Positions 34,296 to 43,071 of a stretch of DNA of 64,000 bases are shown here, piece by piece. This DNA is from Mycolicibacterium sp. P1-5 (GTDB taxonomy: Bacteria > Actinomycetota > Actinomycetes > Mycobacteriales > Mycobacteriaceae), in the NCBI RefSeq assembly GCF_008329565.1, contig NZ_NPKT01000020.1, positions 59,511 through 123,510 on the forward strand, written 5' to 3'. Position 1 is the stretch's first letter. Each line of letters begins with the position of its first letter. The notes beneath the pieces were generated by a model. It was not told the DNA's origin, did not search any database, and saw only the letters and a list, made by a program, of their open reading frames with translations. The position numbers were made by a program, and so were the translations under genes.

Positions 34296-35368
34296 CTGAC
34301 CTGATCGGCTCGGACCTGCTGGCACCGAGTGTGTCCAAGACGGCGTTGGTGCCGACCACCGACGAGCCGCAGAAGGCCAAGGACTTCACCAGTGACCAGG
34401 AGGTCCGCTGGTGCCCCGGCTGCGGTGACTACGTCATCCTGAACACGATCCGCAACTTCCTGCCGGATCTGGGCCTGCGCCGGGAGAACATCGCGTTCAT
34501 CAGCGGTATCGGCTGCTCGAGCCGGTTCCCGTACTACCTGGAGACGTACGGTTTCCACTCGATCCACGGTCGCGCGCCGACCATCGCCACCGGCTTGGCG
34601 CTGGCCCGCCCGGATCTGTCCGTGTGGGTGGTGACCGGTGACGGTGACGCCCTCTCGATCGGCGGCAACCACCTCATCCACGCGCTCCGCCGCAACGTCA
34701 ACATCACGATCCTGCTGTTCAACAACCGGATCTACGGGCTGACCAAGGGCCAGTACTCACCGACCTCCGAGGTCGGCAAGGTCACCAAGTCCACTCCGAT
34801 GGGCTCACTGGATCATCCGTTCAACCCGGTCTCACTGGCGCTGGGTGCCGAGGCCACGTTCGTCGGCCGGGCGCTGGATTCCGATCGCAAGGGCCTGTCC
34901 GAGGTGCTGAAGGCCGCTGCCCAACACCGCGGTGCCGCACTGGTCGAGATCATGCAGGACTGCCCGATCTTCAACGACGGCTCGTTCGACCTGTTACGCA
35001 AGGAAGGCGCCGAGGAGCGGATCATCAACGTCCGCCAGGGTGAGCCGGTCACGTTTGGCGCCAACGGCGAATACTGCGTGGTCAAGACCGGATTCGGGCT
35101 CGATGTGGCGAAGACCGCCGACGTTGCAGCCACGGACATCGTGGTGCACGACGCGACCATCGCCGACTCCGCCTACGCCTTCGCGCTGTCACGGCTGAGC
35201 GACCAGAACCTCGAGCACACCGTCATGGGCGTGTTCCGTCAGGTCAACCGGCCGACGTACGACGACGCCGCCCGCGATCAGGTCCGCCTGGCTCGAGAGG
35301 CCACCCCGCACGACCGGCACGCGCTGCAGTCGCTGCTGCGTGGTCGCGACACCTGGACCGTCGACTAG
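34292..35368 (+). CDS. korB: 2-oxoacid:ferredoxin oxidoreductase, beta subunit
   Basis: The 358-residue subunit binds thiamine diphosphate (VVTGDGDALSIGGNH with GDG at 116-118, then LLFNNRIYG). It carries four cysteines placed as the [4Fe-4S] ligands of the beta subunit: Cys41 and Cys44 (WCPGCGDY), Cys75 (GIGCSSRF) and Cys224 (MQDCPIFN). ATG 34292 overlaps the korA stop (ATGA), ensuring equal synthesis. There is no separate ferredoxin gene next to it. mobA follows after 19 bp, the same order as Rv2455c-Rv2453c. Confidence 0.95.
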   Translation: MTDLIGSDLLAPSVSKTALVPTTDEPQKAKDFTSDQEVRWCPGCGDYVILNTIRNFLPDLGLRRENIAFISGIGCSSRFPYYLETYGFHSIHGRAPTIATGLALARPDLSVWVVTGDGDALSIGGNHLIHALRRNVNITILLFNNRIYGLTKGQYSPTSEVGKVTKSTPMGSLDHPFNPVSLALGAEATFVGRALDSDRKGLSEVLKAAAQHRGAALVEIMQDCPIFNDGSFDLLRKEGAEERIINVRQGEPVTFGANGEYCVVKTGFGLDVAKTADVAATDIVVHDATIADSAYAFALSRLSDQNLEHTVMGVFRQVNRPTYDDAARDQVRLAREATPHDRHALQSLLRGRDTWTVD

Positions 35369-35387
35369 CCCGAACCTAGACGCACCC

Positions 35388-35969
35388 GTGAGCACGCCCG
35401 CCCCGCCGGCCGCCGTAGTACTGGCTGGTGGGGCGTCGCGGCGCATGGGTCGCGACAAGGCCACGCTGCCGCATCCCGACGTTGGCGGTACCACGATGGT
35501 TGAGTACACCGTTGCCGTACTCAGTTCCCGCTGTGCGCCGGTGTTCGTCATCGCCGCACCCGGTCAGGCGCTGCCGGCGCTGGATGCGCAGGTTTTGCGT
35601 GACGAGGTGCGCGGGGTGGGACCGCTGCTGGCCACCGGACGCGGGCTTCGGGCAGCGGCCGCGGCCGGGGTGGAGCGTGCATTTGTCAGCGCCGTCGACA
35701 TGCCGTTCCTGTCCACCGACCTCATCGACGAACTCGCGTCACACCGGGGCGTCGACATCGTGTTGCCCTGGGACGGCCGCGATCACTACTTGGCCGGCAT
35801 CTACCGCACTGACCTGGCCGACCACATCGATGCCTTGGTCGCCGCGGGCGAGCGCAGCATGCGCGCGCTGGCGGAGACGGTCGTGACTCAGCGGATCGTG
35901 ATCCCGGCCAGCCGGGCGCTGGCCAACGTCAATTCACCGGCCGATCTGGCGCAGCAAATCGCCGGATAA
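35388..35969 (+). CDS. mobA: Molybdenum cofactor guanylyltransferase
   Basis: MobA attaches GMP to molybdopterin, forming the MGD cofactor needed by the two molybdoenzymes in this window and others. The 193-residue protein has the nucleotidyltransferase signature VVLAGGASRRMGRDKATL (residues about 9-26), the metal site AVDMPFLSTDLI near 104-114 and a terminal NVNSPADLA. GTG 35388 is chosen to place the LAGG signature at the usual distance from the N-terminus; an upstream GTG/ATG inside korB is in frame but unlikely. Confidence 0.93.
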   Translation: MSTPAPPAAVVLAGGASRRMGRDKATLPHPDVGGTTMVEYTVAVLSSRCAPVFVIAAPGQALPALDAQVLRDEVRGVGPLLATGRGLRAAAAAGVERAFVSAVDMPFLSTDLIDELASHRGVDIVLPWDGRDHYLAGIYRTDLADHIDALVAAGERSMRALAETVVTQRIVIPASRALANVNSPADLAQQIAG

Positions 35970-36723
35970 TCGGCATATTCGTTGATATCGGCGCCGATCG
36001 AGCATTCGGCAGACGCCCAGATTCGTGTGCGGAGCCGGCCTCCCGAGGTGGACGGCTGGATCGCCTGAGCGGCAACCTATTTCAGCGCTCAACTCTTCTA
36101 CTCCAACGCGCTCGCCGGAATTCTCGGGCTTGATCCGGAACGGACACGCGCGACTGTCCGCGACTGGCCGTGCCGCTGGCTAACCGATTCGCCGCCGCGG
36201 GACTGTTGGGGCAGTTGGGACCGGATAGCTTGTTGTGATGTGCCGATTTCGCAAAATATGAATCCTTGCGTTATCGGAATTCTGTGTGCCAGGCCACAAA
36301 TATTGCGTGATTAGCATCACGCAATTTACGTATATGTCAACAAAATACCTGGTCGAGAAATGGCTGGCTGACCTGCACAGACAACTCATAGATTTCGCCC
36401 GTAACCATCTTGTGATCTGACCGATATAGGCGCATCGCTGATGTGACTTCGCTTCTTGGGCTTTGTACGGTCCTACCCGATCCCTTTGGGGAGCAAACAA
36501 CTGCAGATATGACTCCACACATTTGAACCCTGCGTGTGAGCGGGGCCGGGGAGGTCTGAAGGACCTTCTGTGGATCACCCGATGATCGATCCGCGGTGAT
36601 ACCGGCCGCCGCTGTCGTGCCCGACCGAGACGGCGCGACCCGAAAATCCGGCTGTCCTTCGAGGACTGCACCGTCGGAAACGACGGACCGGTTGTCGGCG
36701 CGTGCGCAGCGAAAGGAAAACCG
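35970..36723. promoter_or_regulatory. 754-bp intergenic region before rpfE, partly AT-rich
   Basis: I find no intact gene. A short codon-like stretch at about 36080-36180 on the plus strand (reading YFSAQLFYSNALAGIL, then LDPERTRATVRDWP) ends in a stop and may be a gene remnant; it has no start. From about 36230 to 36440 the base composition drops sharply to AT-rich, unusual for this genome, and holds a perfect CRP-type palindrome at 36302-36325. The remaining sequence is a long possible leader of rpfE. I looked for a ydaO-type c-di-AMP riboswitch and did not find its conserved segments. Confidence 0.5.
36302..36325. promoter_or_regulatory. Perfect CRP-type palindrome upstream of rpfE
   Basis: ATTGCGTGAT-TAGC-ATCACGCAAT is a perfect 10-bp inverted repeat with a 4-nt spacer; its core is GTGA-TTAGCA-TCAC, the cAMP receptor protein half-site pair with the canonical 6-bp gap. 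It lies about 400 bp before the rpfE TTG in AT-rich DNA. CRP control of an rpf gene (rpfA) is known in M. tuberculosis; the target here is inferred. Confidence 0.55.
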
Positions 36724-37059
36724 TTGAACAACGTCCGCACGACGCTCGCTCGATCCCTCGGCATGGCCGCCATCGGTGGCGCAGCTGTCATCGCTCCCAT
36801 CACCCTCGGCACCGCCACTGCGTCAGCTGACGGCATGAACTGGGATGCGGTCGCAGCGTGCGAATCCGGCGGCAACTGGGCGATCAACACCGGTAACGGC
36901 TACTACGGCGGACTGCAGTTCACCCTGGGCACCTGGCGTGCCAACGGTGGTGCCGGTTCGCCGCACAACGCTTCGCGTGAGGAGCAGATCCGCGTAGCGG
37001 AGAACGTGCTGCGTAGCCAGGGCCGAGGCGCCTGGCCGGTGTGCGGCCGCCGCGGCTGA
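36724..37059 (+). CDS. rpfE: Resuscitation-promoting factor, RpfE-like, short form
   Basis: The 111-residue secreted protein is a peptidoglycan-cleaving lytic enzyme that helps dormant cells resume growth. A signal peptide (residues 1-35, cleaved after TASA) leads into the Rpf domain: MNWDAVAACESGGNWAINTG with the catalytic Glu47, GGLQFTLGTWRANGG and SREEQIRVAENVL, plus paired cysteines (Cys46 and Cys at VCGRRG). The start is TTG 36724, supported by AAAGGA five bases upstream and the signal peptide. A long leader lies upstream and a terminator just after. It lacks the Pro-rich region of M. tuberculosis RpfE. Confidence 0.92.
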   Translation: MNNVRTTLARSLGMAAIGGAAVIAPITLGTATASADGMNWDAVAACESGGNWAINTGNGYYGGLQFTLGTWRANGGAGSPHNASREEQIRVAENVLRSQGRGAWPVCGRRG

Positions 37060-37071
37060 TACAGCGCTTAC

Positions 37072-37108
37072 AAGGGTGGCGTCGGGTCGATGACTCGGCG
37101 TCACCCTT
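37072..37108 (+). terminator. Terminator hairpin after the first rpf gene
   Basis: Arms 37072-37088 and 37092-37108 pair over 17 positions around a 3-nt loop (GAT), with three G-U wobbles, and are followed by ATTTCTT. This is a strong intrinsic-type terminator 12 bp after the stop codon, so the second rpf gene must have its own promoter in the remaining 133 bp. Confidence 0.75.
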
Positions 37109-37241
37109 ATTTCTTGCGCCACTTCCTTATCAAATTTCTCATAGAAATCAATCGACGCGCCCGTAACAACTGCATCACAAGCTGCGATTCACATCACAGC
37201 GGCACACCAAGTGCCCCCTTTGTCGGGAAGGGAACCACCAA

Positions 37242-37733
37242 ATGAGCACTTTGCGCAGGATCGTCACCCTCGCAGTCATCTCCGGAGCGCTTGGGATCGC
37301 CGGGTTCGTTCTGAGCATCGGAAATGCCAGTGCAGACAACGGTGTGAACTGGGACGCGGTCGCGCAGTGCGAGTCCGGCGGCAACTGGGGCGCCAACACC
37401 GGTAACGGCTTCTCCGGTGGCCTGCAATTCAGCGACGCGACCTGGAAATCCAACGGCGGTATCGGCAGCGCGGCCCATGCGTCCCGCGAGGAGCAGATCC
37501 GGGTCGCCGAGAACGTCGCCCGCAAGCAGGGCATGGGCGCGTGGCCGAAGTGCGGCCAGGCCGCCGGCGCCCCGGCATTCGCCACCCCGGTCTCCAGCGG
37601 TATTGCTGCTCCCGCCCCCGGTGCCTGCGGAAACGTCCTGAGCGGCCCGTTCAAGTCGATCGACTTCAACAAGATGTGCCAGGCCTTCCACGATCCGGGC
37701 CGTGCGATCGCCAACGCACTCGGCCTGCACTGA
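37242..37733 (+). CDS. Resuscitation-promoting factor, RpfE paralogue with C-terminal extension
   Basis: The 163-residue secreted protein has a signal peptide (cleavage near SASA, residue 31) and an Rpf domain closely similar to the first copy: VNWDAVAQCESGGNWGANTG with catalytic Glu44, GGLQFSDATWKSNGG and SREEQIRVAENVARKQG. A unique C-terminal tail of about 55 residues after GAWPKCGQ is Ala/Pro-rich, then ends in PFKSIDFNKMCQAFHDPGRA with two further cysteines (CGN and MCQ). GGGAAGGGAACC precedes ATG 37242. The two tandem copies are separated by a terminator and so are probably regulated independently. The tail may anchor or partner the enzyme at the cell wall. Confidence 0.92.
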   Translation: MSTLRRIVTLAVISGALGIAGFVLSIGNASADNGVNWDAVAQCESGGNWGANTGNGFSGGLQFSDATWKSNGGIGSAAHASREEQIRVAENVARKQGMGAWPKCGQAAGAPAFATPVSSGIAAPAPGACGNVLSGPFKSIDFNKMCQAFHDPGRAIANALGLH

Positions 37734-37759
37734 TACTTCGGTGACGGTGCCCAGCCGGC

Positions 37760-38926
37760 TCAGGCCGACTGGGCGTCGTTCCCTGTAGGCAGCCGGAATG
37801 CCGACCGTGCGGCGATCGACGCCAGGTGGCGGGTCACCAGGAACTCGGGCAGGACCACGGTGGCGCTGCTGGCCAGCGCGCTGAGCGCTGCCGGCCGCAG
37901 GTTGACCACCCGGCCGATCAGCCGTGATTCCGTGGCAATAGTCCGAACCCGGCCACGTCTGAACGATTCGAACGCCACGAACGCCGTGGGCAGGTCGGGG
38001 CACAGGTCGACGAACGCGCCCAGTACCGCGGCATCCTCCAGCGCCTGACAGCCGCCCTGGCCCAGATGCGGCCGCATGGGGTGGGCGGCGTCGCCGACCA
38101 AAACCATCGGACCCACCGCCCAGCGCTTGGCGGGGCTGCGGTCGTAGAGGTCATTACGTAGCACCTCGGCGGGCTCGGTGGCGGCGAGCATCGCGGGGAT
38201 TGGTGCCGCCCACGACGCGAACTTGGTCCGCAGATACGCCCGTTCGCCCTCCGGCGCCGATGCGCCCTCGGTAGCGCGTTCGGTGGCGAACCAGTACGTG
38301 CGGTCGGGGCCCATCGGGACGTGGCCGACTTCCGCGCCGGCTCCCATCGTTTCCCCCGCCAAGTCCGGGTCGATCGCGATCGAGGCCACCCCGCGCCAGG
38401 CGGTGTACCCGGCGTAGCGGTGGGTCAGCGCGCCGTTGAGGTGGCGGGCCACCACCGAACCGGTGCCGTCGGCGCCGACCACCGCGTCAGCGTCGCGGAT
38501 GGAGGAGTCGGTTAGCTGCAGCCGCACCCCGGTAGGAGTGGTGGTGACGGCGCGCACCGCCACCCCGTCTACGACGGTGCCCGGCGTCAGCGCCGCGGCC
38601 AGGACGTCCCGCAGTGCGGCCCGCTGCAGCACGACAAGCGGTTCGCCCAGAGCGGTGACGATTCGCTCGCCGGCCGGGCGGCGCAGCCATCGGCCGTCCT
38701 TCCAGCGGATCGCGCCCGCGGTTATCCGGCCGCCCGCCGCGCGCACTTTGTCGCCGAGGCCCAGCTCGTCGAGCGCCGCGAGCGCATTGGGCCAGATGCT
38801 GATGCCGGCTCCGGAGCTGGTGTCGGTGCGCTCTTCGATCACGGTGACGGAATGCCCACGCTGGGTCAGCGCCGCCGCTGTGGCGAGGCCGGCGATGCCA
38901 GCTCCGACGACTGCGATCTCGGCCAT
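37760..38926 (-). CDS. FAD-dependent aromatic-ring-type monooxygenase
   Basis: The 388-residue flavoprotein is of the p-hydroxybenzoate/salicylate hydroxylase class. It shows the GxGxxG dinucleotide motif VVGAGIAGLATAAAL (residues 5-19) followed by VIEERTDTSSGAGISIWPNAL, the DG motif VVGADGTGSVVARHL near 150, and the GD motif VLVGDAAHPMRPHLGQGGCQALEDA near 272-296. It uses NAD(P)H and oxygen to hydroxylate a small, often aromatic substrate. It is convergent with the second rpf gene and has no pathway partners, so its substrate is unknown. Confidence 0.9.
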   Translation of the reverse strand: MAEIAVVGAGIAGLATAAALTQRGHSVTVIEERTDTSSGAGISIWPNALAALDELGLGDKVRAAGGRITAGAIRWKDGRWLRRPAGERIVTALGEPLVVLQRAALRDVLAAALTPGTVVDGVAVRAVTTTPTGVRLQLTDSSIRDADAVVGADGTGSVVARHLNGALTHRYAGYTAWRGVASIAIDPDLAGETMGAGAEVGHVPMGPDRTYWFATERATEGASAPEGERAYLRTKFASWAAPIPAMLAATEPAEVLRNDLYDRSPAKRWAVGPMVLVGDAAHPMRPHLGQGGCQALEDAAVLGAFVDLCPDLPTAFVAFESFRRGRVRTIATESRLIGRVVNLRPAALSALASSATVVLPEFLVTRHLASIAARSAFRLPTGNDAQSA

Positions 38927-39133
38927 GTCCTGAACCTACGGGAGCACCCGGCCGTTTCGCCGGACGGCACACAGGTGGCGTCACCCGCGGGACATCGTCT
39001 ACATCCGAGCTGGCATGCGAATAACGTTGTGCCAGTTGGATATCAGGTCTGACGATTGATCGCAGCTGACGGCCGACCGGGATCGGCGGCCGGCTTCGGT
39101 GACCTGGACTGACCCGCCCGGTAAGTTGGCCCT

Positions 39134-40393
39134 ATGACGGCAGCGCAGAGAGAATTCGACATCGTCGTATACGGGGCCACCGGATTCGTGGGCAAGCTCA
39201 CCGCCGACTACCTGGCCCGCAACGGTGGCGATATCAAGGTCGCGCTCGCCGGCCGGTCGCCGGGAAAGCTGCTCGCCGTGCGGGAGACGCTCGGCGAAGG
39301 GGCCCGCGACTGGCCGATTCTGACGGCCGACGCCGCCTCGCCGTCGTCGCTGGCGGATATGGCCGCGCGCACCCGTGTCGTCATCACCACCGTCGGCCCC
39401 TACAGTCGCTACGGTCTGCCTCTGGTGGCGGCGTGCGCCGCAGCCGGCACCGACTACGCCGACCTCACCGGTGAGGCGATGTTCGTGCGGCAGAGCATCG
39501 ACGATTACCACAAGCAAGCCGTCGACACCGGCGCGCGGATCGTGCACGCGTGCGGATTCGACTCCATCCCTTCGGATATGAGCGTGTACGCGCTGTACCG
39601 GCGGGCGCAGAAGGACGGCACTGGCGAGCTCGGTGACACCGACTTCGTACTGCGCGGATTCTCCGGCGGCGTGTCGGGCGGCACGGTCGCCTCGATGATC
39701 GAGGTTTTCCGCGCGTCCTCCAATGACCCGAACACCCGGCGCATGCTCGAAGATCCGTACACGCTCACCCAGGACCGGGCCGCTGAGCCCGAACTCGGGC
39801 CACAGCCCGACCTGCCCTGGCGGCGGGGTCGCGAGATCGCGCCCGAGCTGGCCGGCGTGTGGACCACCGGCTTCGTGATGGCGATGTACAACACCCGGAT
39901 CGTGCGCCGCAGTAATGCCCTTCTGCAGTACGCCTACGGCCAACGGTTGCGCTATGCCGAGTACATGAGCGTCGGCTCGTCGGTCGCCGCGCCGGTGGTG
40001 TCCGCCGTGGCGAGCGCGGCCAACAACGGTGCCGTCGCGCTGGGCAGCCGGTTCTTTCGGTTGCTGCCGCGCCGGCTCGTGGAGCGCATCGCACCCAAGG
40101 CCGGCACCGGACCCAGCGAGCAAGCCCGTGAGCGCGGTTACTACCGCGCCGAGACCTACACGACCACCACCTCCGGTGCGCGCTACCGCGCCAGCATCCA
40201 TCAGGAGGGTGATCCGGGTTACAAAGCGACGTCGGTGATGTTGGGGCAGTGCGGTCTGGCGCTGGCGCTCGACCGCGACAAGCTGTCGGATCTGCGCGGG
40301 GTGCTGACGCCCGCTGCCGCCATGGGTGATGCCCTGCTCGACCGGTTCCCGGCGGCCGGCATCTCCCTGGAGACGGTCCGCCTCGACGACTAG
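39134..40393 (+). CDS. Saccharopine dehydrogenase-like / trans-acting enoyl reductase family protein
   Basis: The 419-residue protein has an N-terminal Rossmann domain (FDIVVYGATGFVGKLTADYLA, KVALAGRSPGKL) and the conserved VVITTVGPYSRYGLPLVAACAAAGTDYADLTGE segment. A DSIPSDMSVYAL motif and a membrane-associating hydrophobic C-terminal half follow. It corresponds to Rv2449c in the syntenic M. tuberculosis region and to the family of the trans-acting enoyl reductase Rv2953, which acts in lipid (phthiocerol/phenolphthiocerol) biosynthesis. No polyketide synthase is nearby, so a more general lipid reduction role is likely. It precedes valS by 26 bp on the same strand. Confidence 0.88.
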   Translation: MTAAQREFDIVVYGATGFVGKLTADYLARNGGDIKVALAGRSPGKLLAVRETLGEGARDWPILTADAASPSSLADMAARTRVVITTVGPYSRYGLPLVAACAAAGTDYADLTGEAMFVRQSIDDYHKQAVDTGARIVHACGFDSIPSDMSVYALYRRAQKDGTGELGDTDFVLRGFSGGVSGGTVASMIEVFRASSNDPNTRRMLEDPYTLTQDRAAEPELGPQPDLPWRRGREIAPELAGVWTTGFVMAMYNTRIVRRSNALLQYAYGQRLRYAEYMSVGSSVAAPVVSAVASAANNGAVALGSRFFRLLPRRLVERIAPKAGTGPSEQARERGYYRAETYTTTTSGARYRASIHQEGDPGYKATSVMLGQCGLALALDRDKLSDLRGVLTPAAAMGDALLDRFPAAGISLETVRLDD

Positions 40394-40419
40394 TTCGCGC
40401 GCATTCCTAGAATTGTCGG

Positions 40420-43071
40420 GTGACCACCACTGACAACTCTCACGCCGACGCCCTCCCCAAGTCGTGGGATCCGGGGGCGGTAGAGACCGAGATGTATCAG
40501 GGCTGGGTCGATGCGGGCTACTTCACGGCCGACGCCACGAGCGGCAAACCGGCCTATTCGATCGTGCTGCCTCCACCTAACGTCACAGGCAGCCTGCACA
40601 TGGGCCACGCCCTGGACCACACGCTGATGGACGCGCTGACCCGCCGCAAGCGCATGCAGGGCTACGAGGTGCTGTGGCTGCCGGGGATGGATCACGCCGG
40701 CATAGCCACCCAGAGCGTGGTGGAAAAGCAGCTCGCTGCGGAAGGCAAGACCAAGGAAGACTTCGGCCGCGAGCTGTTCGTCGACACGGTGTGGGACTGG
40801 AAGCGCGAGTCGGGCGGCACCATCGGTGCCCAGATGCGCCGCCTCGGCGACGGCGTCGACTGGAGCCGGGACCGGTTCACCATGGACGAGGGCCTGTCCC
40901 GGGCGGTCCGCACGATCTTCAAACGGCTGTACGACGCCGGCCTCATCTATCAAGCCGAGCGGCTGGTCAACTGGTCGCCGGTGCTGGAGACGGCGATCTC
41001 GGATCTCGAGGTCAAGTACTCCGACGTCGAGGGCGAATTGGTGTCCTTCCGTTACGGCTCGATGAGTGACGACGAGCCGCACATCGTGGTGGCCACCACG
41101 CGAATGGAGACCATGCTCGGTGACACCGCTGTCGCGGTGCATCCCGACGACGAGCGGTACCGGCAGCTGGTCGGTCAGACGTTGCCGCATCCGTTCCTGG
41201 ACCGGCAGATCGTCATTGTTGCCGACGCGCACGTCGACCCCGAATTCGGCACCGGCGCAGTCAAAGTCACTCCGGCGCACGATCCGAACGACTTCGAGAT
41301 CGGCGTGCGGCACAATCTGCCGATGCCGTCCATCCTGGACACACGCGGCCGGATAACCGACACCGGAACTCGGTTCGACGGGCTCGACCGGTTCGAGGCT
41401 CGGGTTGCCGTGCGCGAAGCACTGGCTGACGAGGGTCGCATCGTCGCCGAGAAGCGGCCGTATCTGCACAGCGTCGGGCATTCCGAACGTAGCGGTGAGC
41501 CCATCGAGCCCCGACTGAGCCTGCAGTGGTGGGTGAAGGTGGAGTCGATGGCCAAGGCGGCCGGCGACGCGGTGCGCGACGGGGACATCGTGGTCCACCC
41601 GAAGAGCCTGGAGCCGCGCTGGTTCGGCTGGGTCGACGACATGCACGACTGGTGCATCTCCCGGCAGCTGTGGTGGGGCCACCGCATCCCGATCTGGCAC
41701 GGGCCCGGCGGTCAGAAGGTCTGCGTCGGCCCTGACGAAACCCCGCCGGAGGGCTGGGAGCAGGACCCCGACGTACTGGACACCTGGTTTTCTTCGGCGC
41801 TGTGGCCGTTCTCCACGATGGGTTGGCCCGAGCGCACGCCGGAGATCGAGAAGTTCTATCCGACAAGCGTTCTGGTCACCGGATACGACATCCTGTTCTT
41901 CTGGGTGGCGCGCATGGTCATGTTCGGCACGTTCGTGTCGGGCGACGAGGTGATCACCCTCGACGGCGGGCGCGGCCCGCAGATGCCGTTCGAGAACGTC
42001 TTCCTGCACGGGCTGATCCGCGACGAACACGGCCGCAAGATGAGCAAGTCCCGCGGCAACGGAATCGACCCGCTGGACTGGGTCGAGCTGTTCGGTGCTG
42101 ACGCGCTGCGGTTCACCCTGGCCCGCGGTGCCAGTCCGGGCGGCGACTTGTCGATCGGCGAGGACGCGGCCAGAGCCTCGCGCAACTTCGCCACCAAGCT
42201 GTTCAACGCAACCCGGTTCGCGCTGATGAACGGTGCGGCTCCGGCGCCGCTGCCAGATGTCACCGAGCTCACCGATGCCGACCGTTGGATCCTCGGGCGC
42301 TTGGAAGAGGTTCGCGCCGAGGTGGATTCGACCTTTGACGGCTACGAGTTCAGTCGGGCCTGCGAATCGCTCTACCACTTCGCCTGGGACGAGTTCTGTG
42401 ACTGGTACCTGGAGCTGGCCAAAGTTCAGCTCGCCGAGGGCTTCTCGGCTACCACATCGGTTCTCGCCGCGGTGCTCGACACCCTGCTCAAGCTGCTGCA
42501 CCCGGTGATGCCATTCGTCACCGAGGCGCTGTGGAAGGCATTGACGGGTAATGAGTCGCTGGTGATCGCCGAGTGGCCGGCGGCTTCCGGTGTCGGGCTG
42601 GATCAGGTTGCCGCCCAACGTATTGCCGATGTGCAGAAGCTGGTGACCGAGATCCGCCGGTTCCGCAGCGACCAGGGCCTCGCCGACCGGCAGAAGGTCC
42701 CCGCCCGGCTTTCGGGTATCGATGCGGCCGGGTTGGGTGGCCAGGTCGCCGCGGTGACCGCGCTGGCCTGGCTGACCGACGCGAACGCGGACTTCAACGC
42801 CAGCGCCCATATTGAGGTGCGGTTGTCGGCAGGCACCATCAACGTCGAGGTCGACACGTCGGGCACCGTCGACGTGGCTGCCGAACGCCGTCGACTGGAA
42901 AAGGACCTGGCGGCGGCGAACAAGGAATTGGCAGGCACCACAGCGAAACTCGACAACGAGGCATTCCTGGCAAAGGCGCCCGACGATGTCGTCGCCAAGA
43001 TTCGCGGCCGCCAGCAGTTGGCGCGCGAGGAAGTCGAGCGAATCACCGCTCGCCTGGCTGCGCTGGCATGA
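40420..43071 (+). CDS. valS: Valyl-tRNA synthetase
   Basis: The 883-residue class I synthetase charges tRNA-Val. The HIGH-type motif LHMGH is at residues 59-63 (after PPPNVTG), the editing CP1 domain spans about 190-350, and KMSKS lies at 540-544. The C-terminal coiled coil (VAAERRRLEKDLAAANKELAG, EEVERITARLAAL) binds the tRNA. The start is GTG 40420; the length fits actinobacterial ValRS. folC begins 4 bases before its stop (ATGA), as in other mycobacteria. Confidence 0.98.
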   Translation: MTTTDNSHADALPKSWDPGAVETEMYQGWVDAGYFTADATSGKPAYSIVLPPPNVTGSLHMGHALDHTLMDALTRRKRMQGYEVLWLPGMDHAGIATQSVVEKQLAAEGKTKEDFGRELFVDTVWDWKRESGGTIGAQMRRLGDGVDWSRDRFTMDEGLSRAVRTIFKRLYDAGLIYQAERLVNWSPVLETAISDLEVKYSDVEGELVSFRYGSMSDDEPHIVVATTRMETMLGDTAVAVHPDDERYRQLVGQTLPHPFLDRQIVIVADAHVDPEFGTGAVKVTPAHDPNDFEIGVRHNLPMPSILDTRGRITDTGTRFDGLDRFEARVAVREALADEGRIVAEKRPYLHSVGHSERSGEPIEPRLSLQWWVKVESMAKAAGDAVRDGDIVVHPKSLEPRWFGWVDDMHDWCISRQLWWGHRIPIWHGPGGQKVCVGPDETPPEGWEQDPDVLDTWFSSALWPFSTMGWPERTPEIEKFYPTSVLVTGYDILFFWVARMVMFGTFVSGDEVITLDGGRGPQMPFENVFLHGLIRDEHGRKMSKSRGNGIDPLDWVELFGADALRFTLARGASPGGDLSIGEDAARASRNFATKLFNATRFALMNGAAPAPLPDVTELTDADRWILGRLEEVRAEVDSTFDGYEFSRACESLYHFAWDEFCDWYLELAKVQLAEGFSATTSVLAAVLDTLLKLLHPVMPFVTEALWKALTGNESLVIAEWPAASGVGLDQVAAQRIADVQKLVTEIRRFRSDQGLADRQKVPARLSGIDAAGLGGQVAAVTALAWLTDANADFNASAHIEVRLSAGTINVEVDTSGTVDVAAERRRLEKDLAAANKELAGTTAKLDNEAFLAKAPDDVVAKIRGRQQLAREEVERITARLAALA

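Noticed and set aside
36420..36723. Possible ydaO-type c-di-AMP riboswitch before rpfE
   Set aside because: Such riboswitches precede some actinobacterial rpf genes, but the conserved paired segments were not found by eye; a covariance-model search would settle it.
36180..36890. 236-codon complement frame overlapping rpfE
   Set aside because: It runs through the AT-rich leader and antisense to rpfE with no recognisable domain.
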